A stretch of 64,000 nucleotides of DNA from Gigaspora margarita. Lineage: Eukaryota; Glomeromycota; Glomeromycetes; Diversisporales; Gigasporaceae. The position numbers were made by a program, and so were the translations under genes. The stretch lies in assembly GCA_009809945.1 (NCBI GenBank), contig WTPW01000188.1, positions 68,562 through 132,561 of the forward strand, in the 5' to 3' direction. A model generated the notes under the pieces. That model was not told the origin of the DNA and did no database searches. It worked only from the letters and a program-made list of their open reading frames with translations. Positions 34,488 to 46,504 of this stretch are shown here, one piece after another (positions within the stretch are counted from its first letter, which is position 1; each line of letters begins with the position of its first letter).

Positions 34488-36150
34488 ACTCTGTAAGCTG
34501 AATTGCTGGTATGTAAACACCCAATCATTTTCATGTTTTTAGCTCCCCAAAATTGCAAATACATACATTAAAAGTCTGAGATTATTAATATTTAGACATG
34601 TCAGCAGTACAAGAATGAGGACTCCCAAAAGTAAGCAATAAAATAATAGATTAGAAAAACCATGAGCTAAAAAGAATATTATTTTCTGAAAACTCTAAAA
34701 CAAACTAATTTAGTCTTCTTATAATGTCATGAGCCCTTGATTGTAATTTGCTAAAAAAATGCAATTCATATGCAAATTTGTTTGTGAAATAGTGTAAGGA
34801 ATAGTTAAAACACAAATGTCTGTATAATTAGCTAATCAAATATTTTTAACACAGTTCTTAACAATTATATGCCTTAGGGGAGTGACAAAAAATCAGGTGA
34901 TTTTTTAGGAGGAGGGGTAAAAAAAATTAAAATTATATATAAGAACCTGACTATATATATATTAAAAGAAGAGGGAGGGGGGTAGGCCTCTGATAAAAAA
35001 TAATCAGATAATTAATGACACAGCCCTTAGCAAATTATAATCTAAGTTACATGGCATTATAAGAAGACTAAATCAGTTTGTTCAAGAGTCTTTGTAAAAT
35101 GTTATTCTTTTTAGTACACAGTTTTTCTATCCCTTTATTTCCTTGCTCACTTTTTGGGGATTCTTTAGAAATCTCATTCATGTACAACCTCAAAATGTCT
35201 GACATGTCAAAATATTAATAACCTTCAGGCTTTTGATATGTATTTATTGCCAACATAACTATAGTTGGTAGTAGAATTAATTTTACAAATTAATATAGTT
35301 ACAGCATTGCCATATTTTTTGCTATAATTGCTATGAGCCATAAAGCAGTAAAGCCATAATGCCATAAAGCCGTAATGCTATAATGTTGTAATGCTATAAA
35401 GCTGTAATGTCATAATGCCTTAATGCTATAATATCATAATTCAGAAATATTATCTGCTATAATACCATTTGTTAAAATGCTGTACTGCATTACGGTTTCC
35501 TTTAAATAATATTATTAAATTTTTTTTCAAATTTGATTCTGCCAACTTTATTGATTAGTACATGTAATGACTATAACAATGCCCAATTAGACAGCCTATA
35601 AGTTGTTGTTTGAGAACATCTTTAGTGAGCTTATTGATTAGAAATGACATCATTGTTAACAGTATTTATAACTTATATAACATAATAAATGCCTATATAC
35701 ATACTTATATGTTTTAAAATTTATTATAATTATTGTATTCTGCTGCATTTAACTTACTGATTAATAATGTGAATAAAATGCTTGTATGGAAAATAACAAC
35801 ATATTTATCAGTTTCCAGTTCAGGGTAACTGAGTGTCATGTAGTTACTTAATACAATATTGTATTATTGCAGCATTATAGCATTACAGAATTGCAGCATT
35901 GCGGCATTATGACATTACAGCATTATAGTATTATGACATTATGGAATTATTGCATTATTGCATATAATTTTTATGTCAATTAGATGCTATGCTGTAATTA
36001 ATTCTGCCACTAGTAAAATGCTATAATTACCATAATACAATAATTCTACTACCAACTATAAACATAACTGCAAAACTGTACAAGCAATTTTGGGTTTAAA
36101 AACATGCGATGATTGGGTATCTACATATTGCAATTTGGCTTACAGAGTAA
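34488..36150. repeat. T-shaped composite palindrome
   Basis: The outer arms (34488-34557 with 36081-36150; CTCTGTAAGC facing GCTTACAGAG) enclose two further hairpins. The first has arms 34560-34756 and 35027-35240, for example TTTAGTCTTCTTATAATG facing CATTATAAGAAGACTAAA. The second is 35250-36070. The simplest history is a long foldback element whose right arm was split by insertion of the second hairpin. Confidence 0.65.
35250..36070. mobile_element. foldback element with TAATGC/GCATTA arms, inserted in a larger palindrome
   Basis: The ends ACTATAGTTGGTAGTAGAATT (from about 35261) and AATTCTACTACCAACTATA (to about 36058) are inverted copies. Inside them, degenerate arrays of TAATGCYATAAAGC (35330-35460) and GCATTATGACATTACA (35865-35965) face each other. 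There are no coding frames. Confidence 0.6.
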
Positions 36151-36189
36151 AAAATATTAATAAGGATTTTGCAAACTATCAACTATTAT

Positions 36190-36415
36190 GACTTTAAATA
36201 TAAATCTATTTACTTTTAAAGTTATCAACTCACATATTAAAATCACTAACCTCCTCATTACTGAAATCATAAGCTACTTAATTGAAAATCATAAACCTAC
36301 CACTGTTAAAATTATTAACTTACTACTACTAAAGTTGTAAATCCAATTGAAATTATGAACTAACACATCTACTACCAAAATCATGAATCTGCCTACTATT
36401 GTTAAGGTGTAACTT
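36190..36415. repeat. degenerate about 24-base repeats
   Basis: Variants of CTACTACTAAAATCATGAAC recur about eight times with drifting sequence. No frame is kept. Confidence 0.4.
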
Positions 36416-38333
36416 AAGTTATATTTTATTAATCCTTTTTTTTATACAGTACTGGATAGCAAAAACTATCCATTTTTTTTAAAGGTGCCAAATTTGAGAA
36501 TTTTATAACGATTCTGATTGGCTAATTTTTGTGTAACAAAATTATGATTTGGTTAAAAATATAAAAATAATTTTTTATATAATAAGCGCCAAATTTTGGA
36601 TTTTATACTATATTTAGTAATTTTTAATAATAAATATTAACCAATCAAATCGCAAGCACGTGATTAAGCAGCAATCTGATTGGTCGATTGTCCTGCACCA
36701 AATTTCTACTTTACTATAAAAGTTGCTGAACTTTAAACCCTTATAACTTCTTTAAAAAGCAAGATATTAAAAATCTGTCTTACAGATTTGTAGTTTAGGT
36801 TACAAATCTATATCATTTATTTTGAGTCTGTTCGCTTTAACAATTTTGATTGGCTACAATTGATTTTGGAAACTTCTAAACAGAAATTTTGGAATTTTTG
36901 AAAACTTACAAACAGAAATTACGTCATTACTGCGAACTACCGATTTTTTGTATTCTGACGACATTTTGAATTAAGTTATACGAAATTTTGAAATATTTTT
37001 ATGAATTAAAGTAGTTAAAGTTACTGAATAAACATGCATTTAAGTTCCTATTAAAGTTAAGCATTTTAAATTCCTAATTGCGTAATTACTTTAATTCGTA
37101 ATTACGATATAATACATTATTCTGAAATCTATCTATTATTTATATTTATTATTATTTTTATCTATCTTTTATATATATATATATTATATATATTATATTA
37201 TTATATATCATATATCATATATATATCATTTAATTTTGAGTTTGTGCACTTTAACATTTGTAATTGGCTGTATCCACAAAATGCGATCCACAAAATGTGT
37301 TCTGAGCGTGGGAAAGCCTTTGAAATATGATAATTCGGTAATTATTACAATATTTTCTATTATTTTAGAATTTTGTATTCAATTTTATTTGGTTACCAGT
37401 AATAACGTCATTGATTATTCATAATATTTTATGCAGTGTAAACGTAGTTTCTATAACGGTTATTTTAATTTACTAATTTATTATTAGAAACTACTTGATT
37501 GTCTTTTATTCGTAATTTGTTTGGATATCTCATGACACGTGCACTTATGTCATTTTGATGTAATCTATACCCCTAGAATAAATTAGTCCATTTAAAATTT
37601 TTTGATTAGTCAATGTGTGAGAAAACTTCTTTTTTTACATGATTCATCATGGTAATAATGACGAAGTTAAGCTTATGTTTAATTGGTCAACTTTAGAAAA
37701 CGTGTGGAAAAACTTAGGTTAATAATGATAACATATTTAAATTAGCAGTTTTATTTATCTGCTTTCTATAATTTAATTTTGGGTTATTTTTATTGGCTGC
37801 ATCCAAAAATGTGATCAAATTGTGGGGAAATTTTGTCATTCTATGACGATTTGTTATTATAACATGATTTATAAATTATAAATTACTAGGGCAAGTATGG
37901 AGTTCAAATTTGCAATTGTTTTTAGTGAATATAGGCCACGCAAAGTTGATTTTTCATTTTTATATTGCATGGAATCTGTCAGTCAGTCAAATAATGTTCA
38001 TATCTAATATTAGGCCACACAAAGTTGATTTTTCGTTTGCATTACATGATCTGAAAACTGCAGTTAGTCGAGGTCTTTGTTTTTTTTCTCTTTAATTTAC
38101 TGTTACAATAATATAATCATGCTCATATTTAAGATTAGGCTGAGCAATGTTGAATTTCCATTTTGCATTACATGGAACCTGAAAACTTCTGTCGGTCAGT
38201 CAGATTTTTTTTTTTTTTAAGCAAAGTTAAGTTTTTATTTTGCATTACACAGTATCTGTTTTTTTTCTGAATTGGAATCTGAAAACTTTGATCAGTCGGT
38301 CAGTTTTTTTTTTTTTAAAAAAAAATTTATTGT

Positions 38334-38750
38334 AACTCATATCTAAGATTAAGCAGTGCAAAGTTGATTTTTTATTTTGAATTACATGTAATCTGAAAAT
38401 TTGATTTGTTGGTCAGATTTTTCTTAAGCAAAGTTTTTGTTTTGCATTAAATGGAATCTAAAAACTTTGGTCAGTTTTTTTTTTTTTTTAATTTACCGTA
38501 AATTATTAGATTCGTCATATTTGATATTTGATATGTTACTAATGTTAAAGCTGCATTCAAAACATGAACAATTTATGGAAATATTTCTGTTATCCTATAA
38601 TGATTCTATTTAAAACTGTACAAATCGCCAAGGTAAGTATAGAGTTCACTTTGGCAATTGTTTTCAAGAGAATATTTGTATAATTAGGCCACACATACTT
38701 GACTTTTGTTTTATATTGCATAGAATCTGAAAACTTTAATCGGCTGGGCA

Positions 38751-38791
<41 letters not shown>

Positions 38792-39210
38792 TTTATTGTA
38801 ACTCATATCTAAGATTAAGCAGTGCAAAGTTGATTTTTTATTTTGAATTACATGTAATCTGAAAATTTCAGTCTGTTGGTCAGATTTTTTTTAAGCAAAG
38901 TTTTTGTTTTGCATTAAATGGAATCTGAAAACTTCAGTCAGTTTTTTTTTTTTTTTAATTTACTGTAAATTATTAGATTCATCATATTTGATATGTTACT
39001 AATGTTAAAGCTGTTTTCAAAACATGATCAAATTATGGGAATATTTCTGTTATCCTATAATGATTCTATTTAAAACCGTACAAATCACCAAAGTAAGTAT
39101 AGTGTTCACTTTGGCAATTGTTTTCAAGAGAATATTTGTATAATTAGACCATGCATACTTGACTTTTGTTTTATATTGTATAGAATCTAAAAACTTTAAT
39201 CGGCTGGGCA
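38334..39210. repeat. two tandem units of about 470 bases
   Basis: The block starting ACTCATATCTAAGATTAAGC at 38334 is repeated at about 38803. It is nearly collinear through TTTAATCGGCTGGGCA. Differences are mainly in the poly-T lengths. Degenerate smaller units (GGCCACRCAAAGTTGATTTT) continue on both sides. Confidence 0.8.
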
Positions 39211-39649
39211 TTTTTTTTTTTTTTTTTTACTTAAATAATCATGTTCACACCTCTGTGCAATGTTGGTTCGATTTGCATTACATGGAATTTAAAAACTTTA
39301 GTTGGTTGATTAGTTTTTTTCTTTTGCATTACATGGAATCTAAAAACTTCAGTTGGTTTTTTTTTATATTTTTTTTATTTTTTTTTATTTTTTTTTAATT
39401 TACTGTAAATTAATAGATAACTTTTTTGATAGGTTAACAATGTTGACAGAATTGAAGCTACATTGAAAACGTAATCAAATTATGAGAAAATTTCAGCTAT
39501 TCTATGATGATTCTATTTAAAACTGTATATAAATTGCCAAGGTAAGTATGGAGTTCGCTTTGGCAATTGATTTCAAGAGATTGTATGTATAATTTGGCGG
39601 CCACGCAAAGTTGATTTTTGTTTTGTATTACATAGAATAAGGGACCATC

Positions 39650-39722
39650 AAAAATTTGGATATTATTTATATGATTTCCAAATTTGTATAAATAATATCC
39701 AAATTTTTGACAGTCTCTGTAT
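39650..39722. mobile_element. tiny hairpin MITE
   Basis: AAAAATTTGGATATTATTTA and its perfect complement face each other across about 20 bases, with GGGACC/AGTCTCT-like ends. It interrupts a repeat unit found whole at 39179, which marks the insertion. ATAGAAT occurs on both sides. Confidence 0.65.
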
Positions 39723-39860
39723 AGAATCTAAAAACTTGGGTCAGTATGTTTTTTTTTTAAATCTACTGTAAATTAATTTAAGAACTTCAGTTACTCAGGA
39801 ATTTTTTTCAATTTTTTTTTTATATACTGTAAATTAATGTAATTGTGCTCGCATCTAAAA

Positions 39861-40020
39861 TAGTGATGTGCCACGTACAGTACTATATGTTCTGTATATA
39901 CTGTATGCTAAAATTTTTGCGATCACTTTGCTAGCCAATCAGATGCCAGAAAAGAACTATACGTACAGTACGTACTGTACGCTAAAAATTTTCAGGTATC
40001 ATTTAAATGGCACATCACTA
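39861..40020. mobile_element. hAT-type MITE (160 bases) with 8-bp duplication
   Basis: The ends are TAGTGATGTGCC and GGCACATCACTA. The flanks ATCTAAAA (39853-39860) and ATCTAATA (40021-40028) match at seven of eight bases. Internal CGTACAGTAC palindromes occur on both sides. It is nested in the 4.06-kb TIR element. Confidence 0.75.
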
Positions 40021-40507
40021 ATCTAATATTAGGTCCACAAAGTCGATCTTTTGTTTTGTATTACATGAAATTAGAAAACTTCGGTTGGTCAGTCGCATCT
40101 TTTTTATAATTTAATTTACTGTAAAATTATAGAATAATGTTCACATGTTCACATCTAAGATTAAGCAACAACACAAAGTTGGTTTTTCATTCTGCATTAC
40201 AAAAAAAGTGTCGTATAGAAAGATTTAACTATATTGTCATTCAGATGTTAGTATAGCCAAAGTGACATATAATTTCAATATAATATATACAAATATTTGT
40301 ATTCTACAATAGATACATTCTGTAAAAAAAATTTTTAATATAATATAAAAAAATAAAAAACAAATCAGATGGGTAGTGCATAAGCGCCACCCATCGCACT
40401 AGTAAAAAATTTATAAGAGAGATTTTTAAAATAATTACTTGTTGTGAAGTTATTAGACTTTAAACAATTCCAAAAAAAATGGATAGTTTTCGCTATCTGG
40501 TACTGTA

Positions 40508-41215
40508 CCTATTGTCTAATGCTAAATGTAACTTACATCATTCTGCTTCAAAATTTATTTTAGTTAAATGCATTTAGGGTCTAGAATGGGCTATATTGGG
40601 CCAGGCTTTCATAAACTGGTAAAAATATTTTTACAACTATTTACATAAATTCTGAAAAATCTGACAAAAATTAACCAGTCAGATATTTGTCGATTTGATA
40701 ATTTTTGATAAAAAAGTTCTAGCATTACCAACCTAAAAAATTTAGCTTACCAATCAGATTTCAAGATCAAGTGTTATACAGAAGAAATACAAAAAATCAA
40801 AACAAACCAATAAATCCTTAATAATGAACATTTTACCTATTAAACTGCTTTCTGCGCATTAATAAAAAGTTTTACTTGTGAAATTTTGAATTAAAAAATC
40901 TCTTTTTTTTATAAAATCTAGTACTAATCTTGCAGCAAAATTTTTTTAGCAAAATTTTTTAGGTTGGACAATTTTTTGATTCAAATATGATTATGTCAGA
41001 ATCAAAACCTATTGCATAGGTCTTATGTGACAACCTATGCTTTTTTTATTTATTTATTAGCACAGAATTGTGTGTAAGATACTGTGCAATAAAATAGTTA
41101 ACTCCTCAAGCATAACCACCTGAATCAGTTCTGTAAAAATACAATTTATACTCAGCATTATATAAATTTTTAAGTAATTTTATTATAAAATTTTTATTAT
41201 ATTAAATGTATGAGT
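40508..41215. other. no gene seen
   Basis: AT-rich DNA without frames of note or clear repeats. Confidence 0.4.
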
Positions 41216-41430
41216 CTATTTGTAATAGCCTGTTACATGCTTATTTGTAATAGCCGTTATTTATAACTTAAAATTTTACTAAGATAACCCCTATTGCACT
41301 TCTAACAAAAAATGATCCTCTCACAATTCTGTATTAATTTAATTCTAACTCTAATTTAATCCAATTTTAATATTAATGTGGCCTTATAAGCTGTTACAAA
41401 TAAGCATGTAACAGGCTGTTACAAATAAGT
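41216..41430. mobile_element. TIR element with TTATTTGTAACAG arms
   Basis: TATTTGTAATAGCCTGTTAC at the left faces GTAACAGGCTGTTACAAATA at the right. The middle (ATGATCCTCTCACAATTCTG) is the complement of sequence near 55770-55800, so 55682-55872 belongs to the same family. Confidence 0.65.
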
Positions 41431-43450
41431 TTTTTCATATTAAATTATATGTGCTTAAACTCTGTATGTAACTAATTTGGGTAGTTATACTTGGTTCATC
41501 GAAAAATAGTTATTATGCATGTTATAAATAAGTCAATGTTTGCCAAATTTTTCAGAATTTGTGAAAACAGCCAAGCTATGCTTGTGACCAGTGTAACTGG
41601 CTTTTTTATTAGGCCCAGCCTGGCTCAGGCTTAGTATGAGTCTGGCCACTATAATTATGGGCCTAACGTGCAGGCCTAACCAAAACTTTTTGCAATTCGA
41701 ATTAGGCTTGTGTAGCCCAGCCTGATTTTGAACCCGAAATGCATTGAACCTTTCAGACTTCAACAGAACTTTTGGCCTTCAACTTCTGGACTTAGAGTAA
41801 AAACTTTTAAATTTTTAGTAGGATTTTTGTAAGACTTTCAATAAGACTTTCGCTTTTAGTAACTTTTCAATCTGATGTATTTTAATATGTTACAAATACT
41901 TTTGGAGCTTTCGAATACAATTCACTATTGCATATCTTGCATGATAATGGTATATACTAGAAAATCGAATCAGATATAGGTCCGAAGCGAAAAATAAAAG
42001 TTAGCTTTTACTATATGTGTTACACTGACTGCAGAACATTCATGGAACCAAAAATTCTCAATTTTTATTGTTTTTTTTTTGCTAGACATACCATAGACAT
42101 GCTTTCAATTTGTCTAGAATTGTGAGTCCTCACTAATGCTTCAGACAATGAGTATCATTTAAATATTTCTTTTTTTACAATAACTTAATTGTTTATTTTA
42201 TCAAGATTTAGTTAGTTAGTGCAATAAAGTTTAAAACACCTTAATGCATTGCGTAAGCAATGCAAGACAAGCTAGTTTACATTATGACGCTCCTATTTAA
42301 AGTTTTAATTATTGCAATATGTCAATCGTTCGATGTGATTTCAATCCGTCTATCATGGATCTAGGATACAAAAGGTGCCCAGTGTTATTCTTATTAACAA
42401 CTTAAAATATTATAACTCAGTTGTCATCTATCTTTGATTTTAAAAATCCTTTCGCATTAAACATGCTTTGTTCATTAATATTACAAGCCTAACATAGTAA
42501 TTTTACTTCTATTTAATACCCGTTTTAAGTCATAAAGCAAGCACCATGTACGATATAGCAAGTCAGATAAATGACATTCTGCGTCATCTATTGCACTATT
42601 GTTTTTATGTTAAATATTTAATATTTTGATCCTTCGATATAAGCTCACATAGTAAAGACTTTTATATAATCGCATATTTGAATAGAAAGACCGTAGATCC
42701 GGAAACTCTTGATCTTCATTAATGCATTATCAAAGTAACTATTTTGTCGAAATGCATCAAAGATGTAAATTTTTTATCACTTGATGCATAGATAATTGAG
42801 CTACGCTCCGGATCAATTATCGGCTCGTCATAAAAAATCAAATGTTCAAAATCAATCTTATGCGATAGTTATTTTTACTTTTATTTTTATTTTTTTATCA
42901 TTTCAAAGTTTTATTCATTGAATCTTTTTTATCTTTCACTTTTATTTTATTTTTTTATCATTTCAAAGTTTTATTCATTGAATTTTTTTTATCTTTTCAA
43001 AGTTTATTAATTAAATATTTTATTCATAATTTATTTATTTTCTTTTTAAAATTTTACTAATTAATTTACATTTATTTTTTTTTCCTTTTCAAAATTTTAC
43101 AAATTAAATATTTTATTCGTAATTTATTTTTTTTTTTAAAAAAATTTTACTAATTAATATTTATTTGTTTTATTTAACTTTAATTAATTTTTTGAAACCG
43201 TCTAAAATAATTATCAATTCGTTTAATGGCTAACGATCAATCCCTTTCAGCCTAATTTTTAATTTTTAATATGCAATTTAAATTATTACTATTTACAAAT
43301 TATAAAATAGATAAAATATATTTATTAATTGTAACATACCGTAGCTTTCCAACTTCAGTAAGCTTAAATTAAACAGAATTATTTTTGTGATAATCTAAAT
43401 AAACAAATCATATTATTTATAAATAAATTAATAAAAAAAATAATTTTAAT
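41431..43450. other. no gene seen; small GC island and low-complexity tail
   Basis: At 41605-41730 short GGCCCAGCCTGGC/AGGCCTAACC phrases repeat in both orientations. At 42880-43150 TTTTATCATTTCAAAGTTTT and related T-rich units repeat. The rest shows no coding signal. Confidence 0.4.
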
Positions 43451-43456
43451 CTATTA

Positions 43457-44857
43457 TTAAGAATAAATACCTTTTACCGCTTTTGAAATTAATTTTGTGC
43501 TGATAATTTTGCTAGTGTACATTTCATCAGGATGTTTTAATATCGGCAATGATTTAATAACTTTATCAGCATTTAAGAATTGCTTTTTAATTTCATCATC
43601 ATCATCTGAATATTCTATTTTCTTAAGCCAACCCTCTACTGTAGACTGAATAATCCAAGCTTTAGGCCGCTTATGTGGATCAGAATTCATACATTTCATA
43701 GCCAATTCAATATAACATTTAGGAGTTCCAGGTGCAAACTCTGGTCGCAATCCTTTGCAAATCTTAACCGCAAGTTTTGTATCGAATTTATAACCATCAA
43801 AAGGTCTTTGTCCACTTGTCATTTCTGACATAATAATACCAAACCCATAAATATCTGCAGCTTGTGTAAATTGCTGCTCGCCTAATAAAACTTCTGGTGC
43901 AACATAGGGCATTACTCCATAAATATATCCTTCTAAAGCTCTTTCACCTTTTTTTCTAGATAATCCTAAGTCTGTGATATATGACTGCTGATCTTGGTCT
44001 TGCAAAATGTTACCGCTATGAAAATCTGCATGAATATATCCTGCAAGTTGATGAATTTTTTTTAATTCATTCGAAACATCTTTAAGTATTTGTAATTTAA
44101 CTTGCCAAGTAAGTATACTAAAATTTTTTCTTAAATATTTATGAAGGCTCCCATTATTAGCATACTGAAATACCATCATATATTCTTTCGTTTCTGTATT
44201 TTGAGTGATTCCATATATTGCGAGTTTACTATAGTTTAATTTGCATTCCATAAGACTTTTAAACTTAAGGTTAAACAATAAATTAGTTTAAGCAACTAAT
44301 AAATTGGCTGATGCTAAAATTTAGACCTAATTTTTGATGTTTGTTTCGCTTTTTTTATAAGGTTGGCATATAAGTGTATTTTAGCAAAACTTATATTTTA
44401 AAATCGCGACTCTAAATTTCAGTCAGCATCAGCCGTGACCATTAAAAAAATTTAACTTACTTCTTTTAAAAAATCAAAATTATTTTCCTTAGAACTAGCC
44501 AACGTCTTGAGTGCGACCAAGCTGGAAGGTTTACGTGATCTTATATAATTTCCATGAAAAAATTGTTTTATGCTTCGCTTAAGATCAACTTTTCGTATAC
44601 CATCCAACCAGAGAGCTGAATATACAGAGCCAAATCCTCCTTTACCGATTTCTTTAACATCTGATAATCTATCAAATGGAATCCATTCAATTGCATCTTC
44701 ATATGCAAAGGCTCTAAGTTGAAACATGTTCATAAAATCGTCAATATCCTTATTTCTAATTGTCCACCTTGTTGCTATGTCAGGGTCGCATGATAGACAC
44801 CATGCCTTATAAGTGTTATCCTCATTACAATGAGCACATTTTCCATATTCAGAGTTT
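43457..44857 (-). CDS. zinc-ribbon protein kinase, two exons (44857-44461 and 44263-43457)
   Basis: Exon 1 opens after an acceptor AG with a zinc-ribbon-like YGKCAHC...AWCLSCDPD (CxxC pairs about 13 residues apart). It continues IEWIPF and GKGGFGSVY (glycine loop) and then VALK. It ends at FLKE before a GTAAGT donor. The 197-base intron (44460-44264) ends TTAAG. Exon 2 starts FKSLMECKLNYSK and carries HADFHSGN (catalytic loop with HAD for HRD), ITDLGLSRK (DLG for DFG), PYVAPEVL, DIYGFGIIMSEM and a C-lobe ending VKGIYS-stop. All catalytic residues expected of the family are present, so it is probably an active Ser/Thr (TKL-like) signalling kinase. The first in-frame Met of this block is at 44733, but the conserved zinc ribbon lies upstream of it. 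The true start is therefore probably in the Sel1 exon at 46896, joined across the array at 44858-46504. Confidence 0.88.
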
Positions 44858-46504
44858 CTAAATTATATTTAAGGATTTATTTCGCAATTATGGTTTTAAA
44901 TTTTATATCAAATGTAAATAATTTTTATATTTACCGACTAAATTAATACGAATAAAATGATAATAAATTAGTATTTCTGTTCTTGTTTTGAACTAATTGT
45001 TCTGTTTTTATTTCTAGAAATTTATAAATGTTCTTTATACTCACATGCTGAAAATGAAATGATTAATGAGAATGAATTATTTGTATGTATTAGTAAATAA
45101 GCATTTGTTTTCTTGCTTTGTGAACTTTTTACTTTGTAAAATTATTAAATGCTTTTTATACTCACATGCTGAATGAAATGATTAATGGTTTTGTACGTAA
45201 TAGTAAATAAGTATTTATGTTCTTGTTTTGTGGAATTGTTTTGTCGGATTGTTTTTTTAAAATTATAAATGTCTTTATACTCACTTACTAATAACATGAT
45301 CAATGCGAATAAAATGATTTGTACATTATGGTAAATAAGCATTTATGTCCATGTTTTGTGAACTTTTTATTTTGTAAAATTATTAAATATTCTTTATACT
45401 CACTTTCTGAATGGAATGATTAATACGAATGAAATTATTTGTATGTAATAGTAAGTATCATATTCTTGTTTTGTGAACTTGTTTTACCGTTTTATTTCAA
45501 GAAACTGTTAAATGTTCTTTATACTCACTCACTTAATGAAATGATTAATACGAATAATTTATACGTAATGGTAAATAAGAATTTATGTAAACTTATTTTG
45601 CCGTTTTTGTTCGTAAAATTATTAAATATTCATTATACCTACCCACTAAATGAAATGATTAATACGAATGAACATAATGGTAAATTAGTATTTATATTCT
45701 TATTTGACTGTTTTTTATTTCTAGAAATTATTAAATGTTCTTTATACTCACATGCTGAATGAAATTATTAATTCGAATGAAATAATTTAAAATAATTTAT
45801 AAGTAATGATAAATAAGTATTAAGTTATTGTCTCGTGAACTTGTTCTGCTGAGAAATCATTAAAAGTTCTTTATACTCACTCACTGAATGAAATGATTAA
45901 TACAAATGAAATGATTTGTACGTAATGGTTAATAAGTATTTAAGCTCTTATTTTGCGAACTTGTTTGCTGTTTTTTTTTTTTTTTAGTTTCATAAAGTTA
46001 TTAAATGTTCTTTATACTTACGTACTAAATTAATGCGAATAAAATGATTTGTACATAATGATAAATAAGTATTTATATTCTTGTTTGTGAATTTATTTTG
46101 CTGTTTTTATATTTTGTAAAAATATTAAATGTTCTTTATACTCACAAGCTGGATGAAACGATTAATGAGAAATTATGTTATTGCTTTGTAAATTTGTTTT
46201 ACTGTCTTTATTTAAATTATTAAACATTGTCTATACTCACATGCTGAATGAGATGATTAATGAAATCATTTCACATAATGGTAAATAAGTATTTACGTGC
46301 TTGTTTCGTGAAATTGTTTTGCTGTTAAATATTTTTATACTTACGGACTAAATAACACAAATATTAAATAATTATGAGCTTAAATTGTTGATAAATAGAT
46401 CGATAAATGCTCTTTATGCTTACTCCCTAATAATTAAAATTGTGTTAAAAAAGATTTTTAAATAAATTATAAACATTATAATAAACAAATAAAACTTAAC
46501 ATAC
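44858..46504 (-). repeat. tandem array of 14 intron-like units, each with AG-NNN-GTRAGT (3-nt microexon candidates)
   Basis: Units of about 80-140 bases repeat 14 times. On the minus strand each has AG, exactly three bases, then a donor (mostly GTGAGTATAAAG). Most have ATTAAT 13-18 bases before the AG. Triplets in transcript order, with the low plus-strand coordinate of each: GGA 46424, TCC 46345, CAT 46241, CTT 46146, TAC 46022, TGA 45881, CAT 45752, TGG 45643, TGA 45529, AAA 45404, TAA 45285, CAT 45166, CAT 45045, TCG 44935. Intervening introns would be 76-138 nt. The upstream exon ends at a GTATGT donor (46504) in phase 2. The downstream exon starts after TTTAG at 44857 with one base completing a codon. 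Together they spell the linker KDPIFTDIGENNIIR in frame. An alternative is one 1,647-nt intron holding a decorative minisatellite. Skipping all units also stays in frame. Confidence 0.85.

Larger units (their letters stand above)
36447..40505. mobile_element. 4.06-kb TIR element without recognisable transposase
   Basis: The left end is CAGTACTGGATAGCAAAAAC and continues TATCCATTTTTTTT. The right end is its near-complement (ATGGATAGTTTTCGCTATCT then GGTACTG at 40470-40505). TA flanks both sides (36445-36446 and 40506-40507), as for Tc1/mariner-like insertions. The interior is made of repeated non-coding blocks. TTTGATTGGCTA-type phrases recur at 36500-37800, and units of about 470 bases lie in tandem at 38334-39210. 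Two younger MITEs sit inside (39650-39722 and 39861-40020). The short frames in it encode only the repeat units. Confidence 0.65.

Noticed and set aside
37236-38095. Small frames in the 4.06-kb TIR element
   Set aside because: They follow the non-coding repeat units and are not kept between units.
44858-46504. CRISPR-like or plain minisatellite reading of the array
   Set aside because: The organism is eukaryotic and the variable part is three bases. The conserved parts are splice-site and branch-like motifs at intron spacing between two in-frame exons.
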